Shown: positions 24,985 to 38,308, numbered from the stretch's first letter. The stretch: 64,000 bases of DNA from Thamnidium elegans (GCA_025201345.1 JAIXMG010000003.1:744001-808000); one strand, 5' to 3'. The notes: generated by a model not told the origin, from the sequence alone. Made by a program: numbers and translations.

Positions 24985-25445
24985 AACATAGTGCAGGAAC
25001 TTATTTAAATGTACGTGAAGGTCCACATGGTATTAGTAGTAGAGTGGCATATAATAACGTACCTCTTTAAGCGGGCATGACGTTAACCAATAGTAATTAT
25101 TGTATATATTTATATATATATTTTGTACTAGTTTAGATTAAATATCTAAAAAAGATTTTTTTAAGAACCCCGGTATTACCAAGATGGACAATTTGATATC
25201 AGAATAGAATAAGTTTTTACCAAATTGATAAGATGTATTGTATTCTAGCTCTACGTACTGTCAGAACATTCTCTATTCACTTGGATTTTAGCATATTACA
25301 TTTGTGCCTATTGGTAAAGACCTGTTGGATATCAATATACTAACATCAAAAGATAAACGACGGCCGTACAGATATCGTCAAAAGTGTCGTAAGTAATCAT
25401 AGTAAAACTTTATTTTGGATAATAGAGAACCTTTTTTTATTATAG
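24985..25445 (+). pseudogene. Decayed partial copy of aminopeptidase P 3' end
   Basis: The segment matches the parent gene from about 23735 to its stop: the His-containing Leu-Asn-Val-His-Glu-Gly region, the last intron and the final exon can all be followed. It carries substitutions, a stop where the parent has Leu-Gln-Ala-Gly, and small deletions. About 60 bp (25216-25278) is inverted relative to the parent: it is the reverse complement of 23935-23993. The copy retains the intron, so it arose by DNA duplication and not by reverse transcription. No expression is expected. Confidence 0.85.
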
Positions 25446-25838
25446 TAGAAATAATGTTTGGTTTCAATTTTAATTTTAAATAAATTAAAACTTGATTGGG
25501 CCTTCTTTGTTTATTACCCTTCTCCTTACATGTTTCTTTTCCCTGAATATCAATTATTCTTATTTCATTGTAACCATCGTAACCAACTATATAATTTACC
25601 ATGGTAACAGTAAGAATCCGAAATAAAAAGTACTGAGAGTGTGACACTTTTTTTTTTTTTTTTTTTTTTTCATTTTTTAATTTATTTTTTTCCTTTTTTT
25701 GAAACCTTTAAATAGGCTGTAAAAAAATTCTAGACTATGAATAGGTCTTCTTTTTGACTGTTCATCGTTTAAAGCCCCCTCCGCGTCTGTCCTCACCCCC
25801 CTTTTTTTGTATAAAAAGATAGCCCCCCCCAAAAAAGG

Positions 25839-28640
25839 ATGCTACCACCTTTTATAAAACACGGTGTAAATAACCGGTCTTCTTCTTCCACGAATACAAC
25901 TGTCACTCCAGCAGAATATATTCCAAAGCACCGAAAACCCAGTCAATCTCACCTTACAACGGACATGCTCTCTCTTGACTTGGGTCCTTCCAGTTCCAAA
26001 AGAGAATCCAAAAGCTTTTATAAAGATAAAAAGTACAGCAATTTATCAGGAAACACAAGTAGTCGTCGGGCTAGTTCATTATACCATCAACAATCCAAAT
26101 GGCTCAAGTTATTTTTAATTGTAGTCGCCCTTCTATTCATCTTTGGTTACATTCCCTTTTTTCGGTTTCTCAAGAATACTCCAGATTATAAGCATCCAGC
26201 TTGGAATATAAAAGAAGCTGGTACGGATAATACAGTTCATATAGAAAGAGACCAATTTATCTTGTACCGTATTATTGGTAATGATTTACCACCTCGCCAT
26301 AAAGAAGGACAAACATTATCAAATTTACAATTTATCTTGGATCATGAACCATCTTTTCCAAATACACAAAAGATATTTTTATTAAACCGTATTATAGATC
26401 CAGTAAATGAAGCAACCATTATTCGTTTATTAGATAGTTATAATATGGAATATATTCGAGTACCATTTGATCAGAAAGAATATGAACAATTAGATTTTCA
26501 ACTTGAAAAGTTTCCAGATGCGGATTTCCTTCATTCGGATGACTATCGTAGGTTTTCCAAGGTATCAAAGTTAAGAGCATTGGATTATACATATCATGTA
26601 AAGAACTTGTACGCTATGAATAATGTAAGTGGCTGTAGATCCTTATCCATATTTAGTTCTAAAAATAACTTTATTAGAATGGTGGACGTAACACAGCAAT
26701 TCAACATGGTCGCAGTTTACCTAACGCAAAATGGATTATGCCCTTTGATGGTAATTGTTATTTAAGTCACAACGGTTTCGAAGAAATTAGATCTCAATTA
26801 GACAAGTATGGAAAGGATACAAAATATTTTGTTGTGCCAATGACTAGATTGTTGAACAATTCTGTCTTGTTAAATAACTTGGATGAAAGACCTAAAACAC
26901 CCGAAGAACCACAAATTATCTTTAGATATGATGCAACTGAAGAATATAACTTAAATATGAGATATGGGCGCAGAAGCAAGGTTTGATATATACTATTTAT
27001 TGATATGACGTTTTGTTATTAAATTTTTATTTTAGCTTGAATTATTATGGTGTTTAGGCGCTTTAGAAAATCGTCGTTTAAATAGACCTACGGTACCATG
27101 GGAACCAACCGAAAGACCTTATAGTAAAGATAAAGGAAACTTTAAAAATATTGGTTGGGTATTTCGATTATTTTCTGGTAATCCATCACAAGAAGAGAAT
27201 AAGAAGGAAGCGTCATCTATTCGTGCATTTAATCGATTAATGGCTATTCAATCCTCATTGGATAGTTTAGACGAAAGTATTGCTCGCAAGTCGTTCCACC
27301 ACGATAAACTATTTTTATACAATGATAAATCAATGAATCAAGTAAGATATGATTATTGGACAAAGAATGAGGAAGTACGTGTAGCTATTGAAAAGTTAGA
27401 ATCTAAGGCTGAAGCTATATTACAAGAAAGTCAAAAGAGATTAGCCCCCATGTCTTCTGCTACGGATAAACAAGATGGTTTACCTTTTGATAGTGTACCT
27501 GAAAAAGATGAATTGGGTCCTTTATCTCAAAATGTTACTATTTTAACTTTAGCCAATTATTTTACTGGAAATGAAAAGTTTGGTCGTGGTGCTGCTAATT
27601 TAATCCGTGTTCATTTCTTGAACGAATATGCTGTAGAAGATGAAGATGAATATAACTCTGCTCGTAGAATACCAGATGATAGCCATCTATTAGATTTTTT
27701 GTCGGATCAAGGTTATTATTTCCCTAGTTTAAGCCGTATATCCCATGTCGTACCAAAATACAGTAATAATCGAATCTTAAATACCTCCGATTTAACTAAA
27801 ACTGATGTATCTTCTCTTTTGGACTGCATTCGTGCACTGCGCCATATGCAAGCTTTAACTCATAAAGAATATATCGATCTCCAAGCTATTACTGCGGAAT
27901 TTTTGGAATATTTGGTTACATCACCTACTGGAATTCATTTGGCTCAGATGACGGATCATCGTGGCGTTTTGTACGACTTACAAGTAACTGCAATGGCTGC
28001 GTTTACCGATGATGTCCGACTCTTCTTGCGTGTCGCTAATCGCTGTCGTATGCGTATCGGTAAACAATTTAGAGAAGATGGATCTCAACCTTACGAAGAA
28101 AGCTCAACACGGGGTCGCTTATTATCATCTGGTAGTGAAATCGATAAAAATATGGAATGGAGAGCCCTTTTACACTATGAAACCTTAAATTTACAGTATT
28201 GGACTTTATTAGCCCGCGGCATTCAAAATGCAGGTATTGCAAAAGATATTTGGCATTACACTGCAGCCAATAAGGGTCAAATTTCTCATTCCGTTGTTGC
28301 TCATTTAAAAAAGTATTCCGATGCTTTACCTAAATTAACTGCTGGTGATGCTGCCTTTGTAAAGTCAAGATTACAACCTTTGGCTTATATGGCTCAAGCT
28401 GCTTTTAGTCATAGTCATTATGCTAATACAACTATTGATGAACGTGTAAAAGAATCAACTGAAGCTGATCGATTATGGATGGTAAAGCATATATCTGATT
28501 TTGGTGAAAGGTGGGACTTGTTAGAGCAAGACTTTGAAATTTCAGAAATTGATCAAGATATTGCGAAATTAATGCATGATGATGAAGTAAAAGGAAGATT
28601 AGGTATTCCACCTTTTTGGATGCTTAGTTCTTCGCCCTAA
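25839..28640 (+). CDS. Membrane protein: glycosyltransferase-like domain + alginate-lyase-like domain
   Basis: Three exons (25839-26624, 26678-26980, 27036-28640) give about 897 residues. A Ser-rich cytosolic N-terminus is followed by one membrane segment (residues about 89-108, LKLFLIVVALLFIFGYIPFF), making a type II membrane protein of the secretory pathway. Domain 1 (about 135-370) starts with FILYRIIGNDLPPRHKEGQT and has NNNGGRNTAIQHGRSLPNAK and WIMPFDGNCYLS, which resemble a glycosyltransferase-like domain known from bacterial and fungal proteins. Domain 2 (about 540-890) resembles the alginate lyase family: NVTILTLANYFTGNEKFGRG near its start, and GKQFREDGSQPYEESSTRG followed by WRALLHYETLNLQYW. 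Substrate is unknown; mucoralean walls contain uronic-acid polymers, which would be a logical target, but this is inference. Confidence 0.75.
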
Positions 28641-28871
28641 TTTCCCTTTCTTTTCCTTTTTTTTTTGTTGTTAATTGTTATATATATTATTATTATTCTT
28701 TTTTTTTTCTTCTGCACTATTTATACATTTAGAAACACTTTGCCCTCACTTGCACACAAAAAAAACACTATTTTTAAAAAAAAACTACTTTTAACATGTA
28801 CTAGATTTTTTTTTTAGTTTTTATATATATATACACACATATATATATTATAATATATACATATATATTTT

Positions 28872-30591
28872 TTATTCTTCATCATCATCAATTAAAAAGT
28901 CTTTGATTTGGTCTAATAGTCTATTATCTCTACTTTGGTCTACTACGGATTCTGCCATATAAGGTGGTAAATTTTCAATGGTAGTAGAATTGTAATCTTT
29001 AAGATCTACTTGACAGTTATAGCACATGAATTTATTCATATCAATCTTGGATTGCTTGTCTTCTGTACTACATCCGCCTGTGTTACTACAACATTCGTTA
29101 GTAGAGCAACAACCGTCATCCTTCTTTGCTGGTAATTCAACACCTTCTACATCAGTTACTGTAATATGTCTTCTCCATTCAGCAATACCTGATTCTAAAG
29201 GCCTAAAAAAATATCTCGTTTAATAAATTACTCCAGATATATAAAATGTATACAAACTTACATTAAACACATGGCACAAGTCTTTGTAAGATCCATATCA
29301 GCAGAAGGTTGTAACTTGGTAATGGTACGACAAATGGTACTAACAGTAGAAGAGAACTCACGCTCAATACTAACAATAAAATCTTCAGTCAAACGTTCAA
29401 TAGAAGATTTAGCAGGCATCATAGTACTGAAATTGAAGGCAGGCATAATATACTTATCAATCTTTGAAAAGTAATTGTAAAATCCAATTTCCTTAGAGAG
29501 CATATCCTTCATAGGTCTCATCACACAAATATCCTTGAAACTGATTTCGTTATCTACACCAATATCTAAAGGTAAAGTGTATCCACGGCCTTTACTTGTC
29601 ATAGCAATCATTTTGATGGCTTGACGTGTAGCTGAATCACCCATAAAAATATAAGAACAACTATAAGCACATAATTAGTATTTTTTTTGCTGTTGTAAGA
29701 AAATAAGAAGCTTTACCCTTCACGTTTAGCAACAGTTACAATCATTTTCATCTTGAGGTTCCATATCAAGTCTTCTTTAGCAGCAGTCTTTTTGATACTG
29801 TTGAATAATGTTTGTAATTGTTCGGCCAATGGTTTAGTAGAATTATTTTGTACACACTGGACAAAGTGTTCTATTATACAATATCAGTTTAAAGCTATTA
29901 TTTTCCATATTTTCTTATTATTATTACCATATTCGCCATTTTCAATTCCACCAGAACTAGACTTTAAAATCTTGTTGAATTCTCCACTTTTTGTAAACTC
30001 TGGCCCAAACACTTCCTCTAAACGATGACTAAAGTACTCGAACCCATCGAAGTCCTTTTCCATATTTTCTTTTAATTTTTCAGCATATCCTTTCTACATT
30101 GCACATATAAAATTAATCTCTTTTTTTTTCGTATATCTTTCTGATTTTTTCTTTTACATACATTGTTTTCAAATAAAGAACTTTCATCAATGTGACAAAC
30201 AATAGCTTCAGGAATAAGTTGTACCTTCTTCTTTTCGGTAGGTACTACTCGCATAAAGTTCTTTGTTAAATTCACCATGGCACTAATAAAAATAAGTCAT
30301 TCTCTCTCGCTTTTTTTCGGTTTATCCTTGTACTTACATGGAAGAAGGTCCGCCAGAACAAGCTAGTAAGACCTTACCGTTTTGTCGGTTACCGTTTCTT
30401 AAACGAAGTAGGATAGATCTATACTTTCCTACAAATGTAAACATAAAACAAGATCTATACTCTATGTCAATACATGTTTTTTATTATTATTAAAGAGGTT
30501 CCATCACTTACTGACAGTAATAAGCTTGACGAATTAAAACTGTAGCTGCCTCAGTTTTACACTTGCAACATGTTTTATCAGAAGGCTTCAT
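28872..30591 (-). CDS. CTU2: Cytoplasmic tRNA 2-thiolation protein 2 (Ctu2/Ncs2)
   Basis: Partner of Ctu1/Ncs6 in 2-thiolation of the wobble uridine (U34) of tRNAs for Lys, Glu and Gln, with sulfur delivered through Urm1. Seven exons (30591-30512, 30454-30338, 30282-30162, 30093-29928, 29870-29717, 29660-29262, 29202-28872) give about 455 residues. Features: N-terminal CCKCKTEAATVLIRQAYYCQ zinc-type cysteines continuing Ser-Cys-Phe; the PP-loop-like KVLLACSGGPSS; the IFMGDSATRQAIKM segment; and C-terminal cysteine pairs (CAMCL, and MNKFMCYNCQVDLKDY). A Cys-rich insert (GCCSTNECCSNTGGC) precedes the last pair. The exon 2 acceptor was chosen because it alone preserves the second cysteine pair. 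Confidence 0.88.
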
Positions 30592-32599
30592 GGCGATTAG
30601 TAAAAGTGGAAAGAAAATACAATTTTTTTTTTTAGAAAAAATTTTGTATTTAAAGGTCAGGATAATTATATATCCAGCAACAAAAATGAAAGGCCGTACA
30701 AATGCCAACATACATCCATAAGCAAAAATAGGCAATAATTTAAAAGTCCTGCGACTATAAGTAAATAGTTTAAATATACTCTTACCAAAGCATTTGATAA
30801 GAATATAACAATACTATCAATTAAAAGAATGGAACGTTTTAGTTCACACAAAAAACATTTTGCTGTATATATTAATAATTGTCTAATGTACACCTTTGCG
30901 ACATCATTTTGGCAAAAGGTGTATCTGTAATGTTTAGAAGTGGGGTATCATATTCAAATTATTTTCTTTTAGTCATCTTTTTTTGCTGTTGCTTCTGCAA
31001 TTGAAGGTTACATGTTCTTTTGGTCATTATCTTGCTCTTAAAATACTTCTGCGAGCGATAAGTGCCTACACCTTATTGTTCCATTATGTGGCTTTCTTTG
31101 CTATCAAACACAATGGTACCATTTTTTAACCTCTTCTTTTTAAAAAATCTTATGCTCCATTTGGCCACAATATTGACCTAACAGTATGGGGAATTTCTTG
31201 ACGTATTGAAAACAGCAATATACCATTAATATTTGCTCTTTATTGTGTTTTCAATTGTTACTATGAAACAACGTTGTTGCTTTAAAAGCGGTTTATAAGA
31301 AAAACTATATCAAAATTGACAAGTCCAAATAAAATATGCCTTTGATAACCTTCTCGTTCATAAAAATGCGGTCAATTGAAGCGACCAATTTTTCACAGAA
31401 ATAGCCGATTGAGACTAGAAGCACAATAACAAGCTAGTTATTGTTTTATTTTACGAAATATTGAACTTTAAACGCAAATCACTGTATATATAAAGTTACG
31501 AATGAGTAGCAACGAAATTTGTCGTATTGTCCGGGTTATTTACAAAGTTGAAACCCCTTCTGAGAAAAAAGTGATAAGAAAAACCATAATGTCTATGATC
31601 TATGCTCTATTCTCTATGCTCTATGCATTAGAAAAATTATAAATATCTTTAATAAATAAACAAACTTAAGGACTTAAATAATCTTAGTGTTCGCTTTATT
31701 TGATTTAGACTGCATACCTTTCCAATCTTACGTTGTTTAGCTATCAATTGTATTTAATTACACCCTTTCTTTATCAGTCTGTTTATTACCACTTTGTTTA
31801 TGAATAACATACTCCCTTGAAGGCTATACGATTTTAAACAGTTTCTTATTAATTTATATAAACACGTTTCAAAATTAGTTGAAAGCTTACAAAAAATCGA
31901 GATAGTTTTATTGTAGGATATAAGGCTTGTAAGTAATAGTATTTTTTTTTTAATTCTAAAGGTTATTCAAATCTCAGTATTTAAAAATCAAATGAGTAAG
32001 GTAAGCAATGAAAGAATTTTGGCAGGATAAAAACACAAAGCTTCTCGGACAATATGATGGCAAAGGTAGTATAAGGCACCAGAAAAGTTACTAAAAGAAC
32101 AGATAACATAATTTAGCCACTGTTAAAAGTTGAAAAAAAAACTTATTTGATTAATGGTTTAAACTAGGCATAAAAAGGCCTCATTTTCAACGTATAGTTA
32201 GTAAATATGTTATACTCCGTCACTTAACAAAATAAGTACAGTAAAGCCTTTTGTTTTAAAGTTATTGTGTCAGTAAATAGAGGTATGTAGACGCTAAGAA
32301 TAAATTGCATATGTTTGTATACTTGCAAAGCTTAAAAAAGAGATGCGCATATACAAACAAAGTATTAAAACATTACTTATGCAAGTTTAATTATTTTACG
32401 TTATCATATCCCCCCCCCCTTTTTTTTACACATTTCCACTACATCAAAGTAGAGCATAGAAAACAAAATATGATCACTTATTAGACCTTATTAACTACAT
32501 CTACTTCGCTGTACTTTTTTAGTATTCAAGAAAACATTATACTTTAGTGGGTTAGTTTTCACATATCTTTTTTTTATTATTATTATTATTTGGAAATAT
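30592..32599. other. 2 kb without a recognised gene
   Basis: AT-rich sequence between the CTU2 start and the amidohydrolase stop. A short imperfect repeat of CTATGCTCTATTCT lies near 31588-31626. No coding frame with a recognisable domain and no RNA gene seen. Confidence 0.4.
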
Positions 32600-35500
32600 T
32601 TAGACAAGGTATTGAATACCCTGTTCTTTGGTATGAACAAAAATGGGTTTACTTTCCATATCCATGGGACTACCAGACCACACAACAAACTCTTGTCCAC
32701 TCACGTACATATCATCATCTTCACCCTTTAAACCAAAGATTTCTTGTAAATTTGTTGTGACAAATTTAATAGCTTCAATTTCAGAAATGGCATATTCTTC
32801 TGAAGGAGAAGTAGCTGATAACCATCCAGCATCCCAAGCCAAATTACGAGCCCACCCATCGTTGAGAACACCCAACCCAATTTTAACACCATAATGATGT
32901 AATATGTGAGCTGCTGTACCGTTGGTTAATGGTGCACCTGTCAAACAATGACTAGAATCGAAATTAGCAGGTGTACATAAATGAGGTCGCAAAATAACGG
33001 CAATATTAGCTTGAGATAACTGAGCAGCTAATAAATGAGCTTCAGCACCTCCCATAATAGCTACACGAGCTTTCGGAATATACTTTTCTTTCAAAATAAT
33101 TAACGATGCAATTTCATCCTTATTGTTGACCGTGATAATAACGGGAATTTCACCACGAGCAGCTTGACCGTATCTGTTATCGCATTGAATATTATCGGTA
33201 AAGACTTGACGAAGGAAAGATATTTGTGAAGAAACAGTAGGGAAACTACTAGACTTTACTGAACTGCCAATTTGGAAGTGAAGTGCAACCCCGGGAGAGA
33301 TAATAACTCCGTCGTCAAGAATAGATTCAGCACCTGTCTTGAATGCAACACTGACACCCATAACAATATTTTGTGAGAGAGGAGCACTAATAGTAGTCAA
33401 GACACCACCTTTACGAGCTTCTTCCAACTTTTTACCACCCACTTTAAGTCCATCGAAAGCTTCAAGGATTGTATTGGCTTGCATAGATGAGCTGGCAGGA
33501 GCAACACCATCGCCTGTAGAAGTTTCAGAAGGGATTTCGACAAGACCTAATTTAGAGCCAACGGCAATTAAACCCTACATAAACATTAAAAGCGAATTAG
33601 CTAATAGATGCATTAAAATAACGTTTTAAAATAATAAACTAACTGGAAGTATATAGCCTCCTTGTACATCGATAGTTTCGTAGTCCGTCATTGTATTAAC
33701 GCAATCCTCACCAGCACAAACAATATGACCTTCACTGACCAAGATAGATTTTTTGTTTTCATCAATCAAGTTGACACCAATATTAGTCAAAACGAAATTT
33801 TTGGTTCCTGGGGTAGGTAAATCTCGCATTGTTTTAACAAAAGAGGCGGTCTTTTTTCGATCCGCCTCCTTTTTTACAGGTGAAATAGGCTTTTCGTCAA
33901 ATAAAGGTACACCATCGATAAATACTTGTAAAGGAGTAGCGCCTAACTCTAAAGGACTACGGTCCCAAATAACTACGTCAGCATCATATCCTTCTTTTAA
34001 AGAACCAACACGATGTCCAAGACCTAATGCATCAGCAGGTACAGAAGTAATAGCCTTAAAAGCTTCTTGAGCAGGTAAACCATAATGAGCAGCTTTAGCA
34101 GCTTCAAAAGCCATATATTGCGAATTCAGTACTGGGTGATCACTTTTGAGAGCAACAGGAATTCCAGCATCGAACAATAATTTAGGCGCATGAGGAGAAG
34201 CACCAAAGGCCTCCTTTTTATATCCCCAGTGATCGGCAAAAGTTGCAATTGTAATATTGTTTTTTGCTCTCTTCAAGATGGAAGGGATCTTGTAAGCTTC
34301 CAAGGCATGATGAAAGGCGCTGATATTAAAATTAAATTCGTTTGCGTGTCTAACCATAGCTTCAATGTCGTGTGTTTCGTAGCAATGAATATTTAACTTT
34401 ACTTTTCCCCGAAGAAGAGCTGTTAATGATTCAAGTTTAAGATCTTGTGGGAATGGTATATCTAAGTTTTGTTCTTCTACTGATCCAAACTGTACCAACT
34501 TTTCTGCTGCAGTGCACCAATCACTTTGTTCACGAATTAATGCTTGTGCATCAGTAAAAGATTGTCGGAATACATAGGCCTCTCCTAAACCTACATAAAA
34601 ATTTAAGGTTTAATAAAGTTTAAAAAAAAAACGTCTATCATGATATACTTACGAGTAGAAGGCATTGTATGTCTACGACCATAATTATTCTAATATTATA
34701 TATATATATATAAGATTATATTTCAATATAATAGCCATTAAAACTTACCTTTGCATTCTCACCACAGGCCATCTTCATATAACGCCATGGTCGTTCAATA
34801 GAACTATCAATACCTGTTTGAACCAACATATCCTCGTTACTTAGGGTTTTAACAGGTCTTAACTTAAAAGCATAAGCTTCACCACCAATTAAATTGCTTG
34901 ATCCAGGAAGTACAAGAGCGGTTGTGATACCGCCGGATGCAACAATACGAATACCTTTATCGGAAGGATTAAAAGCATCAATGGCTCTTACGAATGGTGT
35001 AGCAGGCGTAGTTACTTCATTTACATCATTATTGCCGTTTAAATAAGGCCATGAACCTACACCTAAATGACTAAATTATATAATAATTAATAAACATAAA
35101 TAAAAACAATAAATAATAAGCTTTTTTTTTACGTGTGCATATCAACTAATCCGGGGGAAACAATATGCCCTCCGACATCAATGATTTTTGAACCAGCAGG
35201 TGCCTGAATATTCTGTTTCACTTGCGTGATTATACCATTGACCATCAAAATATCGACATTAGGTAATATATCACCTTGACCATCCCAAACAACAGCGTTT
35301 TTTAAAACAGTTGATTGAATATCCTTGGGAGCGCGTGGATTAAATGATCTCACTTGGTTTGTTCTCATTGTTTCTGCTTGATTAAACTCTTTACACTTTG
35401 ATAATCCTTGGTGTAAAGAAGATGATGAAATACCTGGAGATACAGGTGAATGAAAGATAATCTTTGGCGTTTTGTGTTCAATAATTGGTAAAAAAGTTGC

Positions 35501-35692
35501 CAACCCAATCAACAAAAAGATGAAAAACAAAATACATGATATGGCAATAGCAGATAAACTATGTTTATGGTAGTAACTACGATAGTCGAACTGCTTTACT
35601 CGGTCCAGCAACGAAACTTGTTCGGTAACTTCTGCCTCTGCTTCTGTTTCAATCGGGTTTCGTATACTTTCATAACCACTACGAATTGACAT
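32600..35692 (-). CDS. Membrane-anchored tandem amidohydrolase-like protein
   Basis: Five exons (35692-35133, 35070-34749, 34689-34653, 34590-33644, 33574-32600) give about 946 residues. One membrane segment (about 47-68, AIAISCILFFIFLLIGLATF) places the rest outside the cytosol. The first amidohydrolase unit has the canonical metal site GGHIVSPGLVDMHTHLG, a His pair in LNIHCYETHDIEAM and SAFHHALEAYK, and an Asp in VALKSDHPVLNSQ. A second unit follows from about residue 600: its beta-domain ends with GGYILPGLIAVGSKLGLVEI, where the metal-binding His-x-His is absent. So the protein looks like a duplicated amidohydrolase with an active first half and a degenerate second half. Natural substrate unknown. 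The Met at 35692 was chosen over one 19 codons upstream that follows a poly-Phe stretch. Confidence 0.82.
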
Positions 35693-35819
35693 GAGATTAA
35701 GTTTAGTTATAGGGTATGAGAAGAAAAAAAGAAGAAAAAAAAAGTTCACCCTTTTTTTTTTCTTGTTATTTATATATAAAATTATTTTATTTATTTAAAA
35801 CTACGATTATTTCTTTTTT

Positions 35820-36817
35820 TTAACAGCATCCTCCTCCAGTTTGGTTATTTGGTTTTTCATCACCCATACCTCGAGTAGCAGTTGATGTAGTAGGATTAGC
35901 AGAAGGTGGTGTCAATTTAATGGTATTTTGACCAGATATATGTACATTATTTCCATCTGATTTTGGAGTTACAGATTTAGGAATCTTTTCATAAATACGT
36001 TCAAACACAGTCTTGAACGCAGCATCTACGTTAGTTGCATCTAAAGCTGAAGTCTCAAAAAATAGCATTTCGGAATCTGTAGCGTATTCTTTAGCTTCCT
36101 CCGTACTAACAGCACGTGATTCAGCCAAATCAACCTTATTTCCAACCAACATGAGTGAAATCTTTTCATCAGAGTGATCACGAAGTTCTTTTAACCAGTG
36201 TTCAATATTTTGAAACGAAGATGGACGTGTAATATCTACATAATCATTGATAATGAATAAATAAGTTATTTATATATTATATATGTGTATATTATTACCA
36301 TATACTAAAAGTGCACCGAATGCCCCACGGTAATAACTGTAAATGAAAAAAATAATAATTAGTATACTCTATTTCTCTATCACTCCCATTATACGTTTAC
36401 TTTACGCTCCTGTAATTGCTCTATAACGCTCCTGTCCACTAGTATCCCAAATTTGTGCCTTGATAACATGATCACCCTAAATCTATTGTGTTATCGCCTT
36501 ATACACTTTAAAATTAAATAAGTACTTACAATTTTGATATTCTTGGTAGCAAACTCAACACCTATTCTCTCTATTTAATATACTTCTCCACTTTTTATAT
36601 ATATGTTATTTTATTATCTTTTATTTTACCAATAGTACTCTTTGACTCGAGATTAAACTCATCATTCTACATTAATGTTTTAGTTATATGAGAACGACAA
36701 CAACAACAACAACAAAAGAATACTTACAGTGAAACGTGACAACAAATTGGATTTTCCTACACTAGAATCGCCAATAATGACAATCTTGAAAAGGTAATCA
36801 TAATCATCCTCTGACAT
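35820..36817 (-). CDS. RAB11: Rab11/Ypt31-type small GTPase
   Basis: Six exons (36817-36728, 36666-36630, 36561-36530, 36476-36406, 36336-36299, 36235-35820) encode about 227 residues. G-box motifs: [15 protein letters not shown] (P loop), STIGVEF (switch I), [13 protein letters not shown] (switch II), GNKVDL and ETSAL. The effector stretch [19 protein letters not shown] is typical of Rab11/Ypt31, which acts at the trans-Golgi and recycling endosome in polarised secretion. The tail ends Gly-Gly-Gly-Cys-Cys for double geranylgeranylation. Switch II reads Asp-Thr-Ser-Gly in place of the usual Asp-Thr-Ala-Gly; the catalytic Gln is retained. Four of the five introns sit within the first 115 codons. 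Confidence 0.93.
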
Positions 36818-38306
36818 CTTGCTAAAAAAAATTAATAGTTAAACGGAAGAAAGGAAGAAAAAGAATAGGGTTGGCTGATGATAGTTAAAAAAGAATTGCC
36901 TTTTACAGTCATCGGCTGGCCCTGAATGTCATCTATGTCCGGTTTTTATTTTCGTTTATTTCTAATCAGTAGAATGGCCGAGTACATACGAGATATATAC
37001 ATGTGTACTTACAATGTAGCTTTTGAACCTTTTTTAAAGAAAAAATATCATAAGACACGCGTACGATCTCTAGAATAAACAGATCCTTATACGAGACGTT
37101 TCAGAAGAATTACTCGTTTTTTTGTTATTGTTACTATTGTATCGGATAAGAAATTTAGCAGTATGACAAGTTTATCTCAATTAGAACGATAAGGTAACTT
37201 TGTTTACAGAAAGAGAAAGCTACTTAATCTACTTAATTATACGTCTTGATCTCCACTACAATATTTTTGTCCAAGTATTGTCGTTTGTAAGCGTTACTTA
37301 TAAATATTACTAATAAGCGGTCGTTATTTCAGAAATATACACATTTCTTGGCAATTTTAAAAATGTATTTATGCAAACTATTACGTTTTTTGGTAGAACC
37401 TGCCGTATTTAGTAAGTAAGTAAAGTATCCTGCAATGATATTAAAATAAAAGTAATAACTTAAGTAGGGTATCGTGCATATTATACATCTAGAATTTGAC
37501 ATGCTTTGTATAAAATGAGAGCTCCCATTTCACATATTTATAGTAGTTTATATCCTTTAAAAATGAATCTAGAGACTCTTCTTCTTTTTTGGCAGCTAGG
37601 ATACTTCCAAATTTCTGAGTCTCTATTCTAAGTTGGGTTTTTTCATTTACTAACCTATCTCATCGTTTTCATTATTGAATTTTTACTATAGAAATGTTGT
37701 TATTCATTGACAATGTTGCACAGTTTTTTTTTTCTATATGGGCTAAAATTGTAGTGTTAGGGGGGTATGGGTTGTGAAACAAAAAAAAAGCTGGGAGTTC
37801 TCAACTTAGACCCTAAATACAGTAAAATTGGATATGTTCAAGGGAATAAAATGTACACTCTATTAAGTGTGCTTATATACTTAATGTTTGATAGATAATT
37901 AAAGGTATTATTATTGACGAGCTTTTTTTATAGATCATGCTCCGCCCAAAAAGCCAATAAAGACAGTAATTGTGAAAGGCTTAGTCACATAAGAACAGAT
38001 CATACTGTAATTACGTCCGAGAAGACAAAAAAGTATTGACTTTATGAAGACTGCCTATCATGTTTACTTTATTACAATGTCAAAAATATAGGGATTATAA
38101 TATGTAGAAGAACCGTGGTCCTGTGACTTTCCTTCATATGATAACTGTAGTAATTTATGTAATATTGAGGGAGGGGAAGGATAACCAAACAAGTTGGAAG
38201 GAACTTGGGATTGTGAACGGCAAGGTGGCGTATACCAAGTGTCTCTTTCCACAGTGGATTATCCTCTGGGTATAAAGTCTGTCGATCAAATAAAACAAAT
38301 CTCTAC
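36818..38306. other. Intergenic region between RAB11 and the mobile-element island
   Basis: About 1.5 kb of AT-rich DNA ending at the TA dinucleotide that borders the element. The first few hundred bases should hold the RAB11 promoter. No gene recognised. Confidence 0.4.
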
Positions 38307-38308
38307 TA

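Noticed and set aside
35693..35749. Upstream start for the amidohydrolase gene
   Set aside because: It adds a poly-Phe stretch from a T/C tract. The downstream Met gives a normal cytosolic tail before the membrane segment, though the longer form cannot be excluded.
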